From: CAYWNK01 sp047639615
GTDB taxonomy: Bacteria; Planctomycetota; UBA1135; GCA-002686595
DNA: 6,417 nucleotides
Direction: 5' to 3'
Assembly: GCA_047639615.1 (NCBI GenBank)
Contig: JBLIOL010000304.1
Span: 1-6,417, forward strand
A model generated the notes under the pieces. It made no database searches. It was not told the DNA's origin and saw only the letters and a list, made by a program, of their open reading frames with translations. The stretch's first letter is position 1; each line of letters opens with the position of its first letter. Both the position numbers and the translations under genes were made by a program. Positions 1 to 3,606 of the stretch are shown in pieces.

Positions 1-68
1 TGCGGCGATGGTTGCGGAAGTGCCGAGGGAGTACTGAAGCAGCGGAATGGCCCCGTTTTGTGGCTACG

Positions 69-107
69 AAAAAGCGAGTGGCGTCCGGGGGCCCGGACGC
101 CACTCGC
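69..107 (-). terminator. Intrinsic (Rho-independent) terminator of the exbB-exbD operon
   Basis: On the minus strand a perfect GC-rich inverted repeat (GCGAGTGGCGTCCGG at 107-93 with its complement at 88-74, pairing extendable by one more G-C pair towards a 4-nt loop) is followed directly by TTTTT (73-69). It starts 55 nt after the exbD stop. Both parts of a classical terminator are present in the direction of the operon; in the other direction there is no T-run after the stem, so it is one-way. Confidence 0.9.
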
Positions 108-158
108 GTGGGGCAGGCGTGCAGCCTGCTGATCGTGCTAACCGCCCGCGTGGGGCAG
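105..158. repeat. 12-bp direct repeat flanking a small hairpin, operon 3' region
   Basis: CGCGTGGGGCAG occurs at 105-116 and again at 147-158, 42 bp apart. Between and overlapping them is an inverted repeat, GCAGGC (113-118) and GCCTGC (124-129), with loop GTGCA. The first copy overlaps the outer arm of the terminator. Function unknown; it may be a trace of local duplication in the 3' untranslated region. Confidence 0.5.
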
Positions 159-162
159 CTGC

Positions 163-684
163 TTACTTGATGTTCTCGGGATATGCGCCGACGAAGGTGA
201 TGTCGGTGAAGCCAGCGTTGATTGCCGCGTCGAGGAGGGGAACCACATCGCCGTAGCAGGTGCCGGGGCGTGCGTCGATAGTGGCCGGAGCCTCGTCGTC
301 GCGGTCCTTGTAGATCTTGGTCAAGCGCTTGGTGATCTCATCGAGGTTGGTGGTCTTGGTGGATCCAACCGAGTACTCGAGCACGCGGTCGGGGCCCCAG
401 ATGAAACGCTTTTGGCCGGTGGGGTCGTTGTAGACGCTCTTGCCGTCGGCGCTCATTTTGGTGCCTTCCACGCGCGGGCGCAGCAGGATGGCCACCTTCT
501 CGATGGGCTCAGCGTCGGAGGAATTGACCCCCACGTCCTTGGGTAGGTACGCGGTGAGCTTGCCCTCGAGCACTTTGAATTTAAGCGTGACGATGAAAAA
601 GATCAGCAGCAGGAAGGTGACGTCGATCATCGGCGTCATCTCCAGTTCGCAGACTTCGTCCTGCAGTTCTTGGATGTTACTCAT
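163..684 (-). CDS. exbD: ExbD/TolR-family biopolymer transport protein, second copy
   Basis: The 173-residue protein is a second, distinct ExbD. The cytoplasmic N-terminus (SNIQELQDEVCELE) leads into EMTPMIDVTFLLLIFF, with the membrane Asp at residue 21, and the TM helix runs to about residue 34. The periplasmic part (38-173) ends in the typical pattern APATIDARPGTCYGDVVPLL, followed by AAINAGFTDITFVG. Compared with a minimal ExbD it has an enlarged middle section (about 75-113, including KRFIWGPDRVLEYSVGS), which may form a specific contact with a periplasmic partner. Start ATG, 9 nt after the stop of the first exbD; an AGG eight bases upstream is the only Shine-Dalgarno-like trace. Stop TAA. 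It is the last gene of the operon, followed by a strong terminator 55 nt on. It would assemble with ExbB, either as its own dimer or with the first ExbD. Confidence 0.95.
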   Translation of the reverse strand: MSNIQELQDEVCELEMTPMIDVTFLLLIFFIVTLKFKVLEGKLTAYLPKDVGVNSSDAEPIEKVAILLRPRVEGTKMSADGKSVYNDPTGQKRFIWGPDRVLEYSVGSTKTTNLDEITKRLTKIYKDRDDEAPATIDARPGTCYGDVVPLLDAAINAGFTDITFVGAYPENIK

Positions 685-693
685 GGCGTCGGC

Positions 694-1200
694 CTACTTG
701 TCGGCTTCCGGGACGGAAGCAGCTAGTTGGATCTTCCAGATCTGGATGCCCTGGAGTCCGCAGACTTCCATGACCTTCTGGAGGTGCTTGAAGGGAGTGG
801 AGGAGTCAGCGCGGATCAGCAGGGGATTGTCCGGGACCTGAGGCCCCGATCCGTCTTCGTTGAGGCCCTTGGTGGGCATGGAGCTAGCCGCCAGGGACAA
901 CAGTCGCTTCACCTCGTGATAGGGATCCGCAAGCTTGTCGTGGGTCTCGGGCAAGTAGTACGTCTTGCGCTTGGTGATGATCGCTCCGCTGTGCGGGATG
1001 TTGACGACCGGACGGATCTCTTTGGGATCCGGCTTGTCCTCGGTCGCGGTGGTCGCCACGGGGAGGGTTAGCTCCTCAAGGTCCTTCTGCGACATGTCAC
1101 TGATGATCATGAAGAAGATGATGAGGAGGAAAACGACGTCGATCATCGGCGTCATATCCATCTCCATATCTGTCTCAGCGTCGTGCTTGGCCAGGTTCAT
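694..1200 (-). CDS. exbD: ExbD/TolR-family biopolymer transport protein, first copy
   Basis: The 168-residue protein is a single-pass inner-membrane protein that pairs with ExbB and carries the motion to the periplasm. Its short acidic cytoplasmic N-terminus ends in the family signature MDMTPMIDVVFLLIIFF, with the essential membrane Asp at residue 21 (equivalent to E. coli ExbD D25). The TM helix spans about 22-33. The periplasmic domain (about 38-168) ends with the typical ExbD fold signature: LLIRADSSTPFKHLQKVMEV, then a GLQGIQIWKIQLAA strand. A stretch near residues 106-121 (PTKGLNEDGSGPQ) looks like a lineage-specific loop. ATG at 1198-1200, no Shine-Dalgarno sequence. The stop (TAG) lies only 9 nt before the second exbD, so the two are probably translationally coupled. 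It differs strongly from the second copy outside the membrane motif, so the copies are not redundant duplicates. Confidence 0.95.
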   Translation of the reverse strand: MNLAKHDAETDMEMDMTPMIDVVFLLIIFFMIISDMSQKDLEELTLPVATTATEDKPDPKEIRPVVNIPHSGAIITKRKTYYLPETHDKLADPYHEVKRLLSLAASSMPTKGLNEDGSGPQVPDNPLLIRADSSTPFKHLQKVMEVCGLQGIQIWKIQLAASVPEADK

Positions 1201-1210
1201 GCTAGGTGCA

Positions 1211-1225
1211 GTCGCGGGTAGCGAC
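1211..1225 (-). promoter_or_regulatory. Small hairpin just upstream of the first exbD start
   Basis: The transcript reads GTCGC, loop TACCC, GCGAC: a perfect 5-bp stem ending 10 nt before the ATG at 1200. It occupies the position where a ribosome binding site would be, and no Shine-Dalgarno sequence is present. It might limit translation of exbD, but a 5-bp stem can occur by chance. Confidence 0.3.
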
Positions 1226-1288
1226 CGGCTTGTGGGGGCTGCCCAGGGCCGTCAGGCGCCGTGGGGGGCGGGCTCTATGAACTCTATA

Positions 1289-1305
1289 GGGCCCTGGAGG
1301 GGCCC
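1289..1305. repeat. Paired GGGCCC palindromes in the exbB-exbD gap
   Basis: Two copies of GGGCCC (1289-1294 and 1300-1305) are separated by TGGAG. Each is self-complementary, and together they can form a 6-bp stem with a 5-nt loop on either strand. They lie 14 bp from the larger stem-loop and add to the structure of this 160-nt spacer. They could equally be chance in GC-rich DNA. Confidence 0.4.
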
Positions 1306-1319
1306 AGTTTCGTTGTGTC

Positions 1320-1349
1320 TCCCGCGCTGGCCGTGCAGCCAGCGCGGGA
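1320..1349 (-). promoter_or_regulatory. Perfect 11-bp stem-loop between exbB and exbD
   Basis: Eleven nucleotides after the exbB stop, the transcript can form TCCCGCGCTGG, loop CTGCACGG, CCAGCGCGGGA, a perfect GC-rich stem of 11 bp. The sequence after it (GACACAACG) has no T-run, so full intrinsic termination is unlikely. It could be a partial terminator, an RNase barrier that stabilises the exbB part of the message, or a processing site. Since ExbB is needed in excess over ExbD, a device that lowers downstream expression here would make sense (inference). Confidence 0.6.
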
Positions 1350-1360
1350 AACGCAGTTAC

Positions 1361-2122
1361 CTAGGCGTTTTCGCTGCGGAAACGCTCGAAGAGGTCCTCG
1401 ACGATTGCGCCGACCTCGATGATGGTCTTGACCATGCGGTTTCGCAGGAAAGCGAAGGAGGCCGTCACCGGGATGGCGACGATCAGGCCGAACATGGTGG
1501 TCAGCAGTGCGACGGAGATACCGGAGGCAAGCTCAGCGGGGGAGGCTTGACCACCGGAAGCGGCGATCTCGTTGAAGGCCGTGACCATTCCGCCCACCGT
1601 ACCGAGCAGACCCATCATGGGCGCCACGTTGGCGATCAGTGCCAGCCAGCCGATCTTCTGGTGAAGCTTGACAGACTCTTCGTCGCCCATCTCTTCGATG
1701 GACTTCTCGATGGTGCCGAAGTGGTGACCGATCTTGGAGATGCCTGCACCGCAGATGCGGGTGAAGTAGTTGGGCTCGTTCTCGCAAAGCTCCATGGCCT
1801 CCTGGAACTGCTCTTCGTCGAAGAGGGCCTGGATCTCGTCGATCAAGTCGGGCGGTGCCAGCTTGTCGCGCTTGAGCGAGATGAAGTTCTCGATGATCAC
1901 CGCGAGGGCGACCACGGAGAGCACGATGATGAGCATACCGATGACGCCGGAGTCACCGATGATGTCACCGATGCTCTTGTCACGGGCGTCCGGGACAGCG
2001 GCAGCGTCCTGGGCGAAGACGTTGGTGGTGGCAAGGGTCGCGGAGGCCGCGAGGGCGAAGATCGGGGAGGCCTTGGAGGCTACCTTGGTGGCGATCTGGG
2101 CGGGAATCAGCTTGACGTTCAT
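1361..2122 (-). CDS. exbB: ExbB/TolQ/MotA-family proton channel protein
   Basis: The 253-residue protein is an inner-membrane subunit that, with ExbD, converts the proton gradient into mechanical work in the envelope. Residues 1-38 look like a signal peptide (K4, then the hydrophobic FALAASATLA, then NVFAQ), so a short periplasmic segment (39-58) precedes TM1 (about 60-80); such N-terminal extensions occur in some ExbB proteins. A cytoplasmic helical region (84-155) leads to TM2 (about 158-178), with the hallmark PMMGLLGTVGGM, and TM3 (about 199-223), with GISVALLTTMFGLIVAIP. T175 and T209 align with the two conserved pore threonines of E. coli ExbB (T148 and T181), so the channel looks functional. 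The C-terminal helix is ALIVEDLF-like (AIVEDLFERFRSENA). It is followed, after a structured gap, by two exbD genes. Membership of the family is clear; whether it serves a Ton-, Tol- or gliding-type role is not decided. Start ATG without Shine-Dalgarno sequence; stop TAG. Confidence 0.96.
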   Translation of the reverse strand: MNVKLIPAQIATKVASKASPIFALAASATLATTNVFAQDAAAVPDARDKSIGDIIGDSGVIGMLIIVLSVVALAVIIENFISLKRDKLAPPDLIDEIQALFDEEQFQEAMELCENEPNYFTRICGAGISKIGHHFGTIEKSIEEMGDEESVKLHQKIGWLALIANVAPMMGLLGTVGGMVTAFNEIAASGGQASPAELASGISVALLTTMFGLIVAIPVTASFAFLRNRMVKTIIEVGAIVEDLFERFRSENA

Positions 2123-2261
2123 GGCCTAGGGGCGGGTCGCAGGACTGCGCGGGGGACTGGGGGGGATTCGGGGAGGGCTAGCGCTTGGCCAGCTCTCCGC
2201 GGGGGAAGGGTTCGGGGGGAGGAGCGGTTGGGTCGGGACCGTAGTTAAGGAAGAACCTGTT
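2123..2261 (-). other. C-rich exbB leader with G-quadruplex motif on the opposite strand
   Basis: This 139-nt gap between the TPR gene and exbB has no open gene and no convincing promoter. Its transcript strand is strongly C-rich, and the opposite (+) strand carries four G-runs at 2151-2177 (5, 7, 4 and 3 G, loops ACT, ATTC and A), which fits the standard G3+N1-7 quadruplex pattern. A second G-rich block at 2201-2222 falls one G short in its fourth run. The sequence GCGCTAGCCCTCCCCGA (2184-2168) nearly repeats one in the leader of the upstream TPR gene. A weak 4-bp hairpin (2138-2149) sits 15 nt before the ATG. No Shine-Dalgarno sequence is present. Confidence 0.45.
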
Positions 2262-3440
2262 CTACAGCTTGGAGAGACGTAGTGCGGCCTCGGCCGCACT
2301 GAGCGTATCGCCATAGGACTCAACCACTTGGGTGAGGGCACGTTTGGCATCAGCTTGAGCGCTGCTGGAGCCGACGGCTAGGGTGCTTTCGGCCAGACCC
2401 AGGAGGGCCGCGGCGACGCGGTCCCGGTCGCTGGCCTCGAGGGCAGAAACCGTGGCAAAGAGCACGAGAGCTTCGCGATTCTTGCCAGCGGCAAGGTGTA
2501 CTTTGGCCAGGCCAAGCTCGCTGGCGTGGCGCTCAGCGGGGGTGGCGTCGGCCTTGCGTAGGCGACCTTCGAAGAAGTTCTGTGCGCCGTTGGCATCGCC
2601 ACCGGCTAGCAGGCAGAAGCCTTCGCCCGCGGCGGCGGTGCCGCGCTGGCCAGCTAGGTGGGCCAAGGTAGATTCGCTAGCGTCGGTGAGGGAGTTCAGG
2701 TGGCTCGCGATGCCGGTGTCGGCGGCCGTGAAGAGTTCACGGGCCTTGAGAGTGTTTCCAACGCCGAGATAGGCCTGGGCACTGGCCAGAGCGGCGCTCA
2801 GGCAGAGACCGATGTCGTAGCCCTGGGTGGCGGCGACACCCTTCTGGTAGAGGGCCTCGTAGTTGGCGGCGGCTTGGGCGCCGGAGCCAGCCATGTGCTG
2901 GGCACGGGCGCGCAGCATGGCGGCGGCGGGCACGGCGCGGTTGTCGGTGTGATCGGACAGGAAGCGCTCGGCTTCGCTGGCGGCCTGGGCGAACTGGGTG
3001 GAATCCTTGGCGCCCCAGCTGAGCAGGGCTTTGGCAGCACGCAGGCGTGCGTCGGCCTGGACCACAGGGCGTGCGCTGGCGTCGCCGGCGGCGATGCGGA
3101 ACTGGGCCACAGCATTTTCGAAGTCGCCGCGCTCGAGCAGGGTCTCGGCGTCCCGGAAGGAGGGGGGCAGCATGCCCCACTCGATGCGCAGGATTTCTGA
3201 CGCGGGGTGCGACTCGACTTTGCCGCGCACTTCCATGCGCACCGTGGTCAGGGTGTTCTCGATGACCTTGCCATTGAGAGTCGTGATGCGCCCGTTGCGG
3301 GGGTTCTCGCGATAGACCTGATCAGCACGGCCGCCCTGCGGAACGCAGAGGGGTGCGGGCGCAGCTAGCGGAGAGCTAGCCAGGGCGGAGCTGGCCAAGA
3401 GGCCGAAGAGCAAAACTCGGGCGGAAATCGAAGACACCAT
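2262..3440 (-). CDS. Exported protein with small beta domain and TPR-like repeats
   Basis: The protein has 392 residues from the ATG at 3438-3440. I chose this start because it opens directly into a signal peptide: R8, then the hydrophobic run VLLFGLLA, then a likely signal peptidase I site after ALA (residue 21). The GTG at 3506 would put 22 proline- and serine-rich residues in front of the signal and overlaps a promoter -10 box. The mature protein begins with a short segment likely to form beta strands (about residues 43-89, RITTLNGKVIENTLTT to EILRIEWG), followed by helical TPR-like repeats from about 95 to the end (for example LLERGDFENAVAQFRIAAG, and near the C-terminus AKVHLAAGKNREALVLFATV). 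It is alanine-rich, without catalytic motifs. It is the first gene of the likely operon, 139 nt before exbB, so it may be a periplasmic partner or adaptor of the ExbB-ExbD motor (inference). There is no Shine-Dalgarno sequence; the leader is C-rich. It stops with TAG. Confidence 0.85.
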   Translation of the reverse strand: MVSSISARVLLFGLLASSALASSPLAAPAPLCVPQGGRADQVYRENPRNGRITTLNGKVIENTLTTVRMEVRGKVESHPASEILRIEWGMLPPSFRDAETLLERGDFENAVAQFRIAAGDASARPVVQADARLRAAKALLSWGAKDSTQFAQAASEAERFLSDHTDNRAVPAAAMLRARAQHMAGSGAQAAANYEALYQKGVAATQGYDIGLCLSAALASAQAYLGVGNTLKARELFTAADTGIASHLNSLTDASESTLAHLAGQRGTAAAGEGFCLLAGGDANGAQNFFEGRLRKADATPAERHASELGLAKVHLAAGKNREALVLFATVSALEASDRDRVAAALLGLAESTLAVGSSSAQADAKRALTQVVESYGDTLSAAEAALRLSKL

Positions 3441-3504
3441 GCGTCGGGGGGAGGGAGGCCGTTGGGGTAGGCCTGGGGAGGCGCTCTCGGGGAGGGAGCG
3501 CAAC

Positions 3505-3532
3505 ACTATAACGGGATGATTGGGAGGGACAA
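3505..3532 (-). promoter_or_regulatory. Sigma70-like promoter for the TPR-exbB-exbD-exbD operon
   Basis: On the minus strand a -35-like TTGTCC (3532-3527) and a -10-like TATAGT (3510-3505) are separated by 16 bp, matching the consensus at 4 of 6 and 5 of 6 positions. In this GC-rich sequence such an AT-rich hexamer stands out. Predicted initiation is near 3498, giving a leader of about 58 nt before the ATG at 3440. The -10 box overlaps the GTG at 3504-3506 that would give a longer protein, which argues against that start. Confidence 0.5.
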
Positions 3533-3544
3533 GCGGCGGGAATC

Positions 3545-3599
3545 AGGCTGTCAGGGCTGTGGGGGGAGCATCTAGGGAGGATCTGGGCCCTGACGGCCT
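3545..3599 (-). terminator. Imperfect 13-bp inverted repeat after the large TPR gene
   Basis: Eight bases past the stop codon the transcript could fold AGGCCGTCAGGGC (3599 to 3587) onto GCCCTGACAGCCT (3557 to 3545), with a single C-A mismatch. The loop is 29 nt, which is long, and no T-run follows (GATTCCCG). It is therefore not a canonical intrinsic terminator, but its place between a stop codon and a promoter-like sequence suggests it ends or protects the upstream transcript. A Rho-dependent end or an mRNA 3' stabiliser is equally possible. Confidence 0.4.
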
Positions 3600-3606
3600 T
3601 CTAGGA

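Noticed and set aside
1..68. Possible gene ends left of the terminator, for example a + strand frame ending TGA at 35-37 (AAMVAEVPREY) or a minus frame reading IPLLQYSLGTSATIAA
   Set aside because: Too short to judge; no start codon, no homology visible, and the two readings compete. A convergent gene ending at 37 remains possible.
1283..1288. TATAGA on the minus strand as a -10 box for an internal exbD promoter
   Set aside because: No -35-like hexamer occurs at 15 to 18 bp upstream; the sequence there is AAACTGGG.
163..2122. Naming the operon tolQ-tolR, or aglRQS gliding motor
   Set aside because: The conserved motifs are shared by all these families, and no tolA, tolB, pal, tonB or gliding gene is visible to decide.
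965..2248. Long + strand open frame of 427 codons opposite exbD and exbB
   Set aside because: It lies antisense to two clear family members and crosses their gap; its product is full of low-complexity Gly, Asp and His runs typical of the reverse of GC-rich coding sequence.
2252..2263. AGAAC-CT-GTTCT palindrome at the stop of the second TPR gene, resembling half of a Gram-positive-type LexA box
   Set aside because: The spacing is 2 instead of 4 bases and it overlaps a stop codon rather than a promoter.
2658..3200. + strand open frame of 180 codons opposite the second TPR gene
   Set aside because: Glycine-rich antisense shadow with no recognisable motif.
3345..3347. Cysteine 32 of the second TPR protein as a lipoprotein site
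   Set aside because: The preceding residues APL do not fit a lipobox, and a good signal peptidase I site lies earlier, after residue 21.
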